A stretch of DNA of 64,000 nt from Halieaceae bacterium UBA5085 (GCA_002414665.1 DIAF01000045.1:778-64777), one strand, 5' to 3'; counted from the first letter of the stretch, positions 26,445 through 35,551 are shown. The notes: generated from the sequence alone by a model not told the origin. A program made the numbers and translations.

Positions 26445-26990
26445 CTAGCGCTGTCCCCATTGCAGCAGGTCGAAAATCGAATAGGAGGGATCCTCTGGCC
26501 CCGGGCGACCGATGTGGGCGCCATCGATTATCGGGTTTTTCAGGTTGACCAGCGATGGCTGGTGCAGGTGGGCCCAATCGGCGTCCACCGCGCGGTAGGT
26601 GAACTTCCATACCCCGTTGCGCTTTTCATACTTGTCAAAGTAACGCCCGCCGATCAGAAGGTCCAGCGGTCCCTCTTCGGTGCTGATCTTGTGGAAGGCC
26701 AGAATGTAGACCTCGCCCTCGGCGCGGTCACCGTCCAGTTTGATGTTTACCGTGGTGACGTTGTGGTGCAGGATTTCCATGTTGGCCTGGATGTCCGGCA
26801 ATGTGTCGATGAAATCCATGGCGAGGCCCTTGAAGAACGAGCCGTGGTCATCAATCGCGTCTTCGTGGTAGAGGGAGCGGAATTTCTCGTTATCGTGTCT
26901 ATCCGCCGCGTTGCAGTAGGCGTTTATCAACTCCATGATGGCCTGCTTGTCCAGCAGTGCCTGTAACTGTTGTTCCATGTCCGGCGTCAT
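26445..26990 (-). CDS. SnoaL-like polyketide-cyclase/NTF2-fold protein
   Basis: 181-aa protein of the SnoaL_4 type: LDKQAIMELINAYCNAADRHDNEKFRSLYHEDAIDDHG, the family opening, and YEKRNGVWKFTYRAVDADW. Families of this kind sit beside ring-hydroxylating oxygenase and lyase genes, and some are dehydratase-like; many have no proven activity. A perfect aggagg site precedes ATG 26990. The gene follows a strong terminator that ends the TonB-receptor transcript, so it begins a new unit with the thioesterase and PQQ dehydrogenase. Confidence 0.87.
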   Translation of the reverse strand: MTPDMEQQLQALLDKQAIMELINAYCNAADRHDNEKFRSLYHEDAIDDHGSFFKGLAMDFIDTLPDIQANMEILHHNVTTVNIKLDGDRAEGEVYILAFHKISTEEGPLDLLIGGRYFDKYEKRNGVWKFTYRAVDADWAHLHQPSLVNLKNPIIDGAHIGRPGPEDPSYSIFDLLQWGQR

Positions 26991-27032
26991 GTGCGCCTCC
27001 TTTTCGGTGGTTGCGTCCCGTTCACTACAAAA

Positions 27033-27060
27033 AGCAATGGCGCCCGAAGGCGCCATTGCT
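27033..27060 (-). terminator. Rho-independent terminator of the TonB-receptor gene
   Basis: A perfect 12-bp inverted repeat (27033-27044 and 27049-27060) with a CGAA tetraloop, 11 bases beyond the receptor stop. On the minus strand it is followed by a run of five T (plus strand aaaaa at 27028-27032). No T-run follows on the plus strand, so it acts leftward. Confidence 0.9.
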
Positions 27061-27071
27061 GCGGCTGCGTG

Positions 27072-29312
27072 TCAGAACTCGTAGGTGGCTTCCACGCCGT
27101 AGGTGCGGGGGTCACCGTAGTAGCTGGCGGTCCAGATGCCAAACGGAATGGTGTTGATCCGGTACTCCTTGTCGGCCAGGTTTTTACCCCAGAGGGCAAA
27201 CTTCAGAGACTGGCCGTCACCCACAGGCACATTGGCGAGGGTCAGGCGGCCGTTCACCAGGCCATAGGGGCGCACTTCGGAGGTCGCATTCTGGCTCGGC
27301 TCGATGTAGGGCACGTGGCGATCTACAAACTCGTAATCGAGGCGGGCTGTGAGGTCACCCCAGCTGCCTGCGGCAATGCTGTACTCCGCTGACAGGCTCG
27401 CGCTGTTGCGCGGGGCGTAGGGGAAGTCCTTCTGGTCCTTCACGTCCACACCGTTGTCGATGAACTCGTTGTAGGTGGTGTCGAGGTAACCATAACTTGC
27501 GGCCAGTTCCAGTTGTGGAATGGGGAGCGCAACCAGTTCCACCTCGAAGCCCTGAATGGTGGCCTCACCGGCGTTCTGTACGATGGACGCGGCGCTGTTG
27601 CCTGCAACGAAGATCGACATCTGCATGTCGGTCGAGTCATTGTAGAAATAGGCACCATTGACCTGCAGCCGGTTGTCCTTCCAGCGAGACTTGATACCGA
27701 CCTCGTAGGAGAGGATCTCCTCCGCATCATAGGGCGTGGTGAAAGCGGCCTCAAAGGGCGCCTCTCCGTTAAAGCCGCCGGCCTTCCAGCCGTTGGCGAT
27801 CTTGCCGTAGATGTTCACATTGTCACTGGCATCCCAGGCGACAACAAAGGTTGGTGACACGTTATTGAAGGTTTTCTTGGCGCGGCCGGAAAAGGGCGCC
27901 GGATTGCCCTGCGCATCGACGTCGTTGGGGTGGTCGATATAGGTATCCTTGGTCTCTTCTGTCCAGCGTGCACCCAGGGTCAGGGTCAGGCGATCCTGGA
28001 AAATGTCCGCGGCGGGGCGCCATTCAACCTGGCCGAATACGGCCACGGAATCGTTGTCGAAGCCGTAACGGTTTTGCGACACCGGTGCGCCGAAGGCGCC
28101 GAAGAAGCTGATCGGGTTGTAGACGTCCGCCTGTTCTTCGAAGTAGTACACGCCGAACACGTAGTTGGTGCGCTCGGTGCTGCCGATCATCTGCACTTCA
28201 TGCGAGGTCTGTTCGTAGTCGATGAAGCGCGCAGAGGTGAACAGGTTGACCGGAGAGCCGTCGATATCGATATCGTCATCCCAGTCGAGTGAGCGGTCGT
28301 TGCCGATGTAGCGCAGCGTAACGTCGCCCAGGGCACCCCAGCTGCCCGCATCATAGTCAGCAAACAGTGATTGGGAGATGGATTTGGAGCGTTCGAATTT
28401 GGCCTGGTCCAGGCTCACGCTGTCGCGGTTTTCGTTCTCGCCCGTGACATAAGGTGCCAGCAGCGCGTTCACCCCGGCCACGTCGTTGGGATCCAGATAG
28501 GTGAGCTGGTTTTTGGACGGTGCCAGGTCCAGGTCGCTGTAATCCCAGGTGTAGCGCAGGTCGAAGCGATCCGAGGCTTCCCAGAGAATATCGTAGCGCC
28601 CGACGGTGTTGTCGATATTGTTGAACTCATTGATCAACACCGGATTTGCCAGCGGGTTGCCAAAGGGGTCGTTGACGTTGTCGTACAGGCCGTCACGCTC
28701 GCGGTATGAACCGGTCACTTTCGCCATGACTTGTCCGGCACCACCGAGATCGAAGGCTGGAAGGTCCAGGCTGCCGTAGATCGTGCCCAGTGAATAGTTG
28801 CCGACACCGGCGCGCAGCTTGCCGCTGAATTCGCCGCTGGGCTTGCTCGTTATCAGGTTGACGGCGCCGCCAACCGTGTTCTTGCCGTACAGCGTGCCCT
28901 GCGGACCACGCAGCATTTCCACGCGCTCCAGCTCGGCGATATCAAAGATGCCGCCGACGTTCTTGCCGATGAATACGCCATCCAGATAGATGCCGACGGT
29001 CGGCTCCCAGGTGATCGCCGGGTTGATCGTGGCGGAGCCGCGGATGGCGATGGTGGCGGCAGACGTGTTGGACGGTGAGCGGGTGATCTTGACGTTGGGT
29101 ACCGAGGTGCCAAGGTCGTCGATGGTGTTGACGCCTTTCTGCTCCAGCTGATCGGCATTGAAGGCCGCAATGGAAATTGGTGCATCCTGCAGGGTCTGTT
29201 CGCGCTTCTGAGCAGTGACGACCACTTCCTCAAGGCCCTGTGCCATGAGGTTGACGCTGCCGGCGCCAAGGCAGGCGGCGACCAGAAGTGTAATGGGCTT
29301 GCGTGCGTACAT
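27072..29312 (-). CDS. TonB-dependent outer-membrane receptor
   Basis: 746-aa outer-membrane transporter. Signal peptide (MYARKPITLLVAACLGAGSVNLMA), then a TonB-box-like LEEVVVTAQKR. The plug domain has VPNVKITRSPSNT, the VGIYLDGVF and LERVEMLRGPQGTLYGKNTVGGAVNLITSKP signatures, and the remainder is the 22-strand barrel ending in aromatic Phe (VEATYEF), as outer-membrane proteins do. Such receptors in marine gammaproteobacteria take up iron chelates, cobalamin, glycans or hydrophobic compounds; neighbours suggest an organic growth substrate rather than iron (no Fur-type gene nearby), but this is inference. An aagaggtaa site precedes ATG 29312. Confidence 0.93.
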   Translation of the reverse strand: MYARKPITLLVAACLGAGSVNLMAQGLEEVVVTAQKREQTLQDAPISIAAFNADQLEQKGVNTIDDLGTSVPNVKITRSPSNTSAATIAIRGSATINPAITWEPTVGIYLDGVFIGKNVGGIFDIAELERVEMLRGPQGTLYGKNTVGGAVNLITSKPSGEFSGKLRAGVGNYSLGTIYGSLDLPAFDLGGAGQVMAKVTGSYRERDGLYDNVNDPFGNPLANPVLINEFNNIDNTVGRYDILWEASDRFDLRYTWDYSDLDLAPSKNQLTYLDPNDVAGVNALLAPYVTGENENRDSVSLDQAKFERSKSISQSLFADYDAGSWGALGDVTLRYIGNDRSLDWDDDIDIDGSPVNLFTSARFIDYEQTSHEVQMIGSTERTNYVFGVYYFEEQADVYNPISFFGAFGAPVSQNRYGFDNDSVAVFGQVEWRPAADIFQDRLTLTLGARWTEETKDTYIDHPNDVDAQGNPAPFSGRAKKTFNNVSPTFVVAWDASDNVNIYGKIANGWKAGGFNGEAPFEAAFTTPYDAEEILSYEVGIKSRWKDNRLQVNGAYFYNDSTDMQMSIFVAGNSAASIVQNAGEATIQGFEVELVALPIPQLELAASYGYLDTTYNEFIDNGVDVKDQKDFPYAPRNSASLSAEYSIAAGSWGDLTARLDYEFVDRHVPYIEPSQNATSEVRPYGLVNGRLTLANVPVGDGQSLKFALWGKNLADKEYRINTIPFGIWTASYYGDPRTYGVEATYEF

Positions 29313-29420
29313 GTAGATTACCTCTTGTTTTGTACGGTTATTGCGGGCAGAGAGATTACGGCTGAGCGGGCCGCGGTTGCATACCTTGTTTGGGGTATGC
29401 AGCCCGCTGCCTGCATCCGA

Positions 29421-29792
29421 TCAGCCGAACACGTAAAATGCGATTTTGTTGCCATCGGGGTCGCGCACATAGGCACCGTAAAACATGTCCGGAATGCGCT
29501 GCCCGGGTTCGCCATCGCAGGTGGCGCCCAGCGCTATCGCCTTGTGGTAGAGCTTGTCGACATTCTCCTTGGTACCGCCAGTGATCGCGAACATGTTGCC
29601 GTTGCCCGGATTGGGCGCCTCGCCATTGTAGGGTACGCAGACGGCGAGCATGGGCTGGTCCATGCCGGTACCGAAAAACGCGATGCGGTCCATGTCGATT
29701 GTGATCTTGGCCCCCAGGTCAGCCAGCAGTTCGCTGTAGAAGGCCTTGGCCTTGGCCATGTCGTTCACGCCGATGGTGATGTATCCAATCAT
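29421..29792 (-). CDS. VOC-family (glyoxalase/dioxygenase-fold) protein
   Basis: 123-aa single VOC module: MIGYITIGVNDMAKAKAFYSELLADLGAK at the N-terminus and YGAYVRDPDGNKIAFYVFG at the C-terminus, with an aaggag ribosome site before ATG 29792. The frame extends upstream to 29882 but the added residues are Arg/Ser-rich and not conserved. Metal ligands typical of glyoxalase I are not all obvious, so an enzymatic role is uncertain. It lies upstream of the TonB receptor on the same strand, 108 bases away. Confidence 0.87.
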   Translation of the reverse strand: MIGYITIGVNDMAKAKAFYSELLADLGAKITIDMDRIAFFGTGMDQPMLAVCVPYNGEAPNPGNGNMFAITGGTKENVDKLYHKAIALGATCDGEPGQRIPDMFYGAYVRDPDGNKIAFYVFG

Positions 29793-29930
29793 GTGCAGTC
29801 TCCTTGAGGTTGAGCGGCTGGTAGCGGCCGTGCCACAGAATAGCCGAAATCGCACAGCTGGCCCATGCCCCCGGGTTTTCAATCTGCGCTATGATGGGGC
29901 AGAGCGAGCAGGCAGGTATAAGGAGACACC

Positions 29931-31283
29931 ATGCAAAGCCCGGCGGGTATCTACGGCACCATCAGGGGCTTTTTGCTGAACGAACTCTGGCGAGTGGACC
30001 TGGAGCAGCTCTCCAGCCTGCAGCGCTGGTCCTACAAGGCGATCCGGTTCGTGTTTGTGCTGGTGCGGGAGATATCCCAGGGCCAGCTCACCCTGCGCGC
30101 CATGAGCCTGGTGTACACCACCCTGCTGTCCATGGTCCCGCTGCTTGCGGTAAGTTTCTCGGTGCTCAAGGCCTTCGGGGTGCACAACCAGATAGAACCA
30201 CTGCTGTATAACCTGGTGGCTCCCCTGGGCGAGCAGGGGCATGAAATCGTGCTCAACCTGCTGGATTTTGTCGAGAACATGAAGGTTGGCGTGCTCGGAT
30301 CGCTGGGCCTCGCGCTGTTGCTCTACACGGTGGTTTCGCTGATCCAGAAAGTCGAAGTGTCTTTTAACTACGTGTGGCGCGCCAAGTCCTCCCGGCCCAT
30401 ATCCCGACGCTTCAGCGATTACCTCAGCGTGATCATGGTGGGCCCCGTGCTGGTTTTTTCCGCCATGGGGCTGACTGCCTCCATGATGAACAGCAGTGTT
30501 ATGCAATCGGTCATGGATATCGAACCCTTTGGTAGCCTTCTGGTGCTGGCGTCGCGCCTGGTGCCATTGCTGCTGGTGATATTCGCTTTCACCTTCGCTT
30601 ACGTGTTTGTACCCAATACACGGGTGAATTTCGTGTCGGCGTTCGTGGGGGGCGTTGTTGGCGGCAGCCTGTGGCAGGGTTCAGGGCTGGTGTTCGCCGA
30701 ATTCGCGGCTGGCTCCACCAAGTATGCGGCCATCTATTCCGGCTTCGCGATTCTGATCATGTTCATGATCTGGCTCTATGTCAGCTGGCTGATTCTGTTG
30801 ATCGGCGCGCAGGTGGCGTTCTATCACCAGTATCCCGAGCGCATTCGGCTTTCCGATCAGCGGGTTGCGTTGAGTGGCCGTTTTCGTGAACAGCTGACCC
30901 TGCTGGTGATCTACCAGATAGCCCGGGCCTTCATTGGCAAGGCGCCGCCGATGACGGTGGATGCACTGTCCGATGCGCTGCAAGCGCCCCCTGACCGCGT
31001 TGCCGAGGCAGTGGAATTGTTGGCCAGCCGTGACCTGTTGGTGGAGACCAGCAGTGAGCCGCCCGAGTACCTGGTGGCACGCGACCCGTCTACCGTGACC
31101 GTTGCACAGTTGCTGCGCAGTATCCGCAGCCCTAACGATGAACAGGCACTCATGGAGCGTCGAGTGGTCTCCGCAGAGGCGGTGGATTCTCTGCTGCAGG
31201 GTATTGACGACGCGGTCAGCGCCCAGCTTGGAGAGCGCACCCTGCGCGACTGTGTGTTGGCGGGGGAGCAGCCTGCGGCCTAG
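29931..31283 (+). CDS. YihY/BrkB-family inner-membrane protein
   Basis: 450-aa protein whose first 290 residues form the YihY/BrkB membrane domain. Seen: LRAMSLVYTTLLSMVPLLAVSFSVLKAFG, FNYVWRAKSSRPISRRFSDYLSVIMVGPVL, YVFVPNTRVNFVSAFVGGVVGG and YSGFAILIMFMIWLYVSWLILLIGAQVAFYHQYP, about six helices. The C-terminal 150 residues are soluble and helical, resembling the winged-helix-like extension in longer family members. An aaggagacacc site precedes the start. Transport or envelope function is not established for the family. Its last 18 bases form half of a large palindrome. Confidence 0.9.
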   Translation: MQSPAGIYGTIRGFLLNELWRVDLEQLSSLQRWSYKAIRFVFVLVREISQGQLTLRAMSLVYTTLLSMVPLLAVSFSVLKAFGVHNQIEPLLYNLVAPLGEQGHEIVLNLLDFVENMKVGVLGSLGLALLLYTVVSLIQKVEVSFNYVWRAKSSRPISRRFSDYLSVIMVGPVLVFSAMGLTASMMNSSVMQSVMDIEPFGSLLVLASRLVPLLLVIFAFTFAYVFVPNTRVNFVSAFVGGVVGGSLWQGSGLVFAEFAAGSTKYAAIYSGFAILIMFMIWLYVSWLILLIGAQVAFYHQYPERIRLSDQRVALSGRFREQLTLLVIYQIARAFIGKAPPMTVDALSDALQAPPDRVAEAVELLASRDLLVETSSEPPEYLVARDPSTVTVAQLLRSIRSPNDEQALMERRVVSAEAVDSLLQGIDDAVSAQLGERTLRDCVLAGEQPAA

Positions 31284-31297
31284 GCCGCAGGCTGCTC
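31266..31297. terminator. 32-bp perfect palindrome between convergent genes, probable bidirectional terminator
   Basis: Each arm is 16 bases (31266-31281 and 31282-31297), centred on the TAG stop of the yihY-like gene, GC-rich (gcctgcggcc core). The convergent hydrolase-cyclophilin gene stops at 31299, 2 bases beyond. There is no T-run on either side, so intrinsic termination would be weak; the hairpin could protect both mRNA 3' ends. Confidence 0.6.
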
Positions 31298-31298
31298 A

Positions 31299-32984
31299 TT
31301 AATCGCCGAGTACCTCCGCTGCGACGATGAAGTCGAGCAGTGGGTAGTGGGCGAATACGTAGTCAGCGCCGCCCTGCTCAATGGGGCCCTGGCGACCGTG
31401 TCGCATACCGCCGCCGGCTTCGTTGCCGTATAGCGGGTACAGGCGTTCCACCACCTCCATGCCCTCTGCGACTTCGCCGAACGGTGCGAAGCCCTCGGCA
31501 TCCAGCCGCGTGTTGTCTCCCAGGTTAATGTACACCTGGGTCGAGCGGGTGTCGGGCCCGGTCATGGCGAATGCCACGCGCCCCGGGGTGTTACTGACCT
31601 GGGCGGAGTCGTCCGGTAGCGTTTTGCCTTTCCACGCCGCCGTGACCGCGGGGAAAGGGCTCAGTCCGAACTGGGCGATATAGCCGGACATCACGCGATT
31701 GATGTGTACGCCATTGTAGAAACCCTGCTGCACGAGCTGGTAAAAGCGATCGGCCCCCCGGGGTGCCCAGTCGCGATGAACGTCTATGGTGAACGCACCC
31801 TCCGTGGTGAGGAAGCGCGCCTTGAAGCGTCTCGGCGCGCGTTGGGTCCAGGCCGGGTCAGCGGTGTCCAGCAACACCTCGGGCGGTGATCCGGGAGACG
31901 CCGGCTCGGAGCCCGTGGTGGCGAGCAGCTGCGCCAGATACGGCCCCCACACGGTCGGCTGCGAATGGGTACTGTGGCCGCGCGTCATTTCGGTGATCGG
32001 TAACACGACCGCGCGAGCGCCGGGAATGCGTGCCGTTTCTCGTTCAAGAATGCCGAGCTCAGGCGGGTTGACCTGGTCGTCTGCTGAGTTGATGGCCAGC
32101 AGTGGTGCATGAATCGATTCCAGGTGTGGTGCCGGGTTGTAGAATCGCGAGGCGTCGAAGGCGTAGATGAGGTCATTAGCGTCGAGACGTGAGCGGTAGC
32201 GTTCCACCAGTGACTCCATCATGGCCTCTGCGGATTCGCGGGTCGGTGCCTGTAGCTGGTATTGCAAAGGGCTGGAGACCATGAAAAGCAGACCGTACAT
32301 CGCCTCCTTCAGGCCGGGGGGCTGCTCCGTGTAGTCACCGCCGTTCCATGCGGGGTCGTCGACCACGGCATCAATGATCATTTTGCGTGTCATGCGGTTG
32401 CGGCCGGCGATCTCCACCGGCAGGCTGGCCAGCGGCATCAGGGCATCCATAAAATCAGGATAGGTATAGCCCCACACCCAACTCATCATGCCGCCCATTG
32501 AGGTGCCGGTCACCAGCCGCAGGTGATCTACATGCAGATGTTCGGTCAGCAGCCTGTACTGTGCCCGCACCATGTCGTCGTAGGTGTATTTGGGGAAGCC
32601 AGCCCGGAGCCCATCGCTCGGCTTGCTGGAGCGCCCGTGGCCGATTGCATCGGGTAGAATGAGGTAGTAGTGATCTGCGTCCAGCAGCTGTCCTTTACCG
32701 AACAGCACGCCGGCAAAGTTGTCGCGCAGAAAGCCGTCACCGCTGCCCGTCGTGCCGTGCATGATCAGCACCGCGTTTTCAACGCGTCCGTCGACGCCGC
32801 GTCGGGGCGTGCCGAGGGTGTAGTAGTGCTGGCGCAGATCGAGTACCGAGCCGTCATCAAAGGTGAAACCCTCCAGCACGCTGCTGCCGGAGGTGGGCGC
32901 AAGCCCGCTGCTGTCGGACGCCTGGGCTGCAGCCGCGAGACAGGTAATTACGGCAAACACAGCCGTGGCAAACAAGCGATTCAT
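31299..32984 (-). CDS. Exported alpha/beta hydrolase fused to a cyclophilin-type peptidyl-prolyl isomerase
   Basis: 561-aa two-domain protein. Signal peptide MNRLFATAVFAVITCLAAAAQA. Residues about 30-370 are a MetX-like alpha/beta hydrolase: IMHGTTGSGDGF, the nucleophile elbow GTSMGGMMSW, acid in INSADDQVNPPE and His in TRGHSTHSQPTVW. Residues about 395-545 are a cyclophilin domain: TTEGAFTIDVHRDWAPRGADRFYQLVQQGFYNGV, INRVMSGYIAQFG (catalytic Arg kept) and STQVYINLGDN in place of the usual SQFFI. ATG 32984 follows ggagag. No frame break lies between the domains, so it is a real fusion, likely periplasmic. Substrate unknown. Confidence 0.88.
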   Translation of the reverse strand: MNRLFATAVFAVITCLAAAAQASDSSGLAPTSGSSVLEGFTFDDGSVLDLRQHYYTLGTPRRGVDGRVENAVLIMHGTTGSGDGFLRDNFAGVLFGKGQLLDADHYYLILPDAIGHGRSSKPSDGLRAGFPKYTYDDMVRAQYRLLTEHLHVDHLRLVTGTSMGGMMSWVWGYTYPDFMDALMPLASLPVEIAGRNRMTRKMIIDAVVDDPAWNGGDYTEQPPGLKEAMYGLLFMVSSPLQYQLQAPTRESAEAMMESLVERYRSRLDANDLIYAFDASRFYNPAPHLESIHAPLLAINSADDQVNPPELGILERETARIPGARAVVLPITEMTRGHSTHSQPTVWGPYLAQLLATTGSEPASPGSPPEVLLDTADPAWTQRAPRRFKARFLTTEGAFTIDVHRDWAPRGADRFYQLVQQGFYNGVHINRVMSGYIAQFGLSPFPAVTAAWKGKTLPDDSAQVSNTPGRVAFAMTGPDTRSTQVYINLGDNTRLDAEGFAPFGEVAEGMEVVERLYPLYGNEAGGGMRHGRQGPIEQGGADYVFAHYPLLDFIVAAEVLGD

Positions 32985-33130
32985 CGGTGTTCTCTCCAGC
33001 ATGTGGTCAGCGTTACTCATTGTTTTGCGCAACACGCTCTTTAATCCTCACGAAGCAAAGTTGGTGCTTCTCCACTATGCTTATACATCTCGCTTGCCAT
33101 GAATCTCAACAGAAAACGCGAGGTGCAGCA

Positions 33131-35260
33131 ATGAACCCGTCCAGACTCGCAGTACCCGGTGCCGCTCTTGCCGCGACTTTGTCCCTCGCTGTCTTGTCCG
33201 CGAGCGCGTCCCCGCCCAAAGATGCCATTCTGGTTCTCGATGCCTCTGGCTCCATGTGGGGGCAGATCGATGGGGTCAATAAAATAGTGATCGCCAAGGA
33301 TGTGGTCGAGGGCCTCGTCCTCGGATTGCCGCCGGAGCAGCGACTGGGTCTGGTCGCCTATGGCCATCGCCGTGAGGGTGACTGCAGCGACATCCAGACG
33401 CTAGCGAACGTTGGTGCTGACCGGGCCGATCTGGTCGACGCTTTGCGGGCGCTTACACCCCACGGAAAAACGCCCCTGGCGAAGTCAGTGGAACACGCCG
33501 CGCTGACGCTGGATTACCGCAAGCAGGCGGCCTCCGTCATCCTGGTGTCTGATGGCCTGGAAACCTGCGATGCCGACCCCTGCGCGCTGGCCCGGATGCT
33601 GGAGCAGAACGGTCTCGATTTTACCGTGCATGTCGTGGGCTTTGACGTCACCGTTGAGGAACGCGCGGGTCTGCAGTGCATGGCGGATGAAACCGGCGGA
33701 ACCTTTGTGGCTGCAGCCAATGCCAGTGAGCTTGCCTCGGCGCTGCGTACGCTGGCGGACGCCGGGCATACGAGTGGGGATGTTGAGGGCGACGCGGTAC
33801 CGTCGACCCTGGCGATGAAAGCCACCGTACTGCCCGGTGGCCCTCTGATTCAGTCGCAGCTTGAGTGGACGGTGACAGCCGTTGCGGGCGGGGAGCCTGT
33901 GTTCTCCGCCACCGACGGCGGCAGCGTAATGACCGAGGTCCTGCCTGGCGAGTATGTCGCAGAGGCGCGTTGGCGGGGTTGGCAGGATGGCAGTGAGGTG
34001 AAAACCGGGCGCTTGCAATTCACGGTTGAGGCGCAGCAGCCGAGGGTGATCACGGTACCCGTGGACCTGGGCTTCAACGTTAGCCTGCAGACCCCGCCGG
34101 AAACCCGTGAGGGTGTCCCGTTCGATGTCACCTGGTCGGGCCCTGATGAGTTGGGTGCGTATCTCCACGTCGCCAGCCCCGAAGACGGTCCACGAGAGCC
34201 AATCTATTTCTTTGCCGCAATGCCCACGCGCACGAAGGCTGGCGTGTCCGACGCCAGCCAGCCATTCACGGCCTCGCTTGCCGCCCCGTCCACAGAGGGC
34301 GTTTATGAAGTGCGCTACGTGCTTGATCAGCCGCGCCTTATCCTCGCCCGCAACGCGTTGCGCGTGACTGATGGCGGCTTTGCGGTGTCGGCACCGGCTG
34401 AAGTCCCGGTCAGTTCGGTGTTCACGGTCGCGTGGGCCGGGGACGCTACCCCCGGTGACTTTGTCACCATCGTCGAGGCGGGCAGCGCAGCGGCGTTCGC
34501 GCGGGGATATACCAGCCCGCTGCGGGAGGGCGGCAGCGCAGAGCTCACTGCGCCGCCGCAGCCGGGGGAATATGAGGTCCGCTATGTGCTGGCAAATGGC
34601 TACACCCTGTACCCCGGCATGCAGCACGCGGTGCAGGCAACGACACCTGTCAGTGTAGTGCCGGTCGTGGCGGGCATTGCGGGGCCTGCGACCGCAGTCG
34701 GCGGATCCAGTGTCCCGGTGTCGGTCACGCTCCCGCCAGACTGGGAAGACGACTACATCTCCATTGCAGCGCCGGGCGCGACCCGGGCTAACCCCGATGC
34801 CAGAGTCACGCTGGGTCGTGCGGGTGCCGGGGATGGGAAGCTGCAACTGCAAGCGCCCAACATCGCGGGAGACTACGAGTTGGTCTACTTCCTCAGCCCT
34901 GGGAATGCCGTGCTCGCCAGACAGCCCATCACCATTACACGCGCCGATGCAGCAGTGCGGGCGCCAGAGCAGGTGGTGATGGGTGACAGTTTCGACATCG
35001 CCTGGTCTGGCCCCGGGTACCGTGGTGACCGCGTGGTGATAGCCCCGGTGGATGTGCCTGATGAAAAGATGTGGGGTTGGGGTGCCCGGTATGGGTTTAT
35101 CGTGCCGACGGGCGAAACCGAGGGAACCGGCACCGTCAGGCAGTATCCGTTCACGGCACCCGGCGTCTACACCGCGCGCTATGTGACGGGTTTACAGCAT
35201 CAGGTTTTGGCGACGGATACCTTTACGGTAGTGGCTGCGGAGGGTGCCCCCTCGCCCTGA
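33131..35260 (+). CDS. Exported von Willebrand factor A protein with four tandem beta-domain repeats
   Basis: 709-aa secreted or periplasmic protein. After a signal peptide (ending ASA near residue 27) comes a VWA domain (about 30-215) with a complete MIDAS: DASGSMWG, the Thr in HGKTPLAKS and SDGLETCDADP. A linker beta region follows. From about residue 316 there are four similar units of about 95-100 residues (starts near 316, 415, 514, 606), each opening with a (F/V)xVxWxGP-like strand and closing with GxYExRYVL and LAxxxIxV. The start at 33131 follows a gaggtgcag site; the frame upstream to 32987 is non-coding. Probable protein-protein or surface interaction role; no partner gene adjacent. 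Confidence 0.87.
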   Translation: MNPSRLAVPGAALAATLSLAVLSASASPPKDAILVLDASGSMWGQIDGVNKIVIAKDVVEGLVLGLPPEQRLGLVAYGHRREGDCSDIQTLANVGADRADLVDALRALTPHGKTPLAKSVEHAALTLDYRKQAASVILVSDGLETCDADPCALARMLEQNGLDFTVHVVGFDVTVEERAGLQCMADETGGTFVAAANASELASALRTLADAGHTSGDVEGDAVPSTLAMKATVLPGGPLIQSQLEWTVTAVAGGEPVFSATDGGSVMTEVLPGEYVAEARWRGWQDGSEVKTGRLQFTVEAQQPRVITVPVDLGFNVSLQTPPETREGVPFDVTWSGPDELGAYLHVASPEDGPREPIYFFAAMPTRTKAGVSDASQPFTASLAAPSTEGVYEVRYVLDQPRLILARNALRVTDGGFAVSAPAEVPVSSVFTVAWAGDATPGDFVTIVEAGSAAAFARGYTSPLREGGSAELTAPPQPGEYEVRYVLANGYTLYPGMQHAVQATTPVSVVPVVAGIAGPATAVGGSSVPVSVTLPPDWEDDYISIAAPGATRANPDARVTLGRAGAGDGKLQLQAPNIAGDYELVYFLSPGNAVLARQPITITRADAAVRAPEQVVMGDSFDIAWSGPGYRGDRVVIAPVDVPDEKMWGWGARYGFIVPTGETEGTGTVRQYPFTAPGVYTARYVTGLQHQVLATDTFTVVAAEGAPSP

Positions 35261-35551
35261 CAGTCTGACGGGCGATACCGTGCGTTGCGCGTGGCCGCTG
35301 CCTCCTTCGATCTCCACACCGGCTTCGATCAGCGGGTCTATCGCCAGCGCCTGGCTTCCACCAGCGCCAGTAACAGTGCGCCGAACCAAACGCCTGGTTT
35401 GTTTGTCATGGCATGAGATCTCCGGGCAAGGCCGTCAGCAGGGTGGGAGGTGCACCAGATTACAAGCGAGGGTTCAGGCGAAGCAAGTGCAATGCACACA
35501 GGCGGATGTGTAGTACTTCAGGGCTCCGCAGCGGCGGTTGACTGACACATT
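35261..35551. other. Intergenic region without recognised gene
   Basis: About 290 bases between the VWA gene and the MarR operator. Short frames on both strands lack a ribosome site and any recognisable protein. One 23-codon minus-strand frame starting at 35409 is hydrophobic with an Arg-rich end (ALLLALVEARRWR), but I would not call it a gene. Confidence 0.5.

Noticed and set aside
29379..29400. Seven-bp stem (GCATACC/GGTATGC) between the VOC and TonB-receptor genes as a terminator
   Set aside because: Short stem, 8-base loop and no T-run on either strand.
33485..34852. 455-codon open frame on the minus strand
   Set aside because: It lies wholly antisense to the VWA gene, is rich in Arg, His and Gly, and has no ribosome site or recognisable domain.
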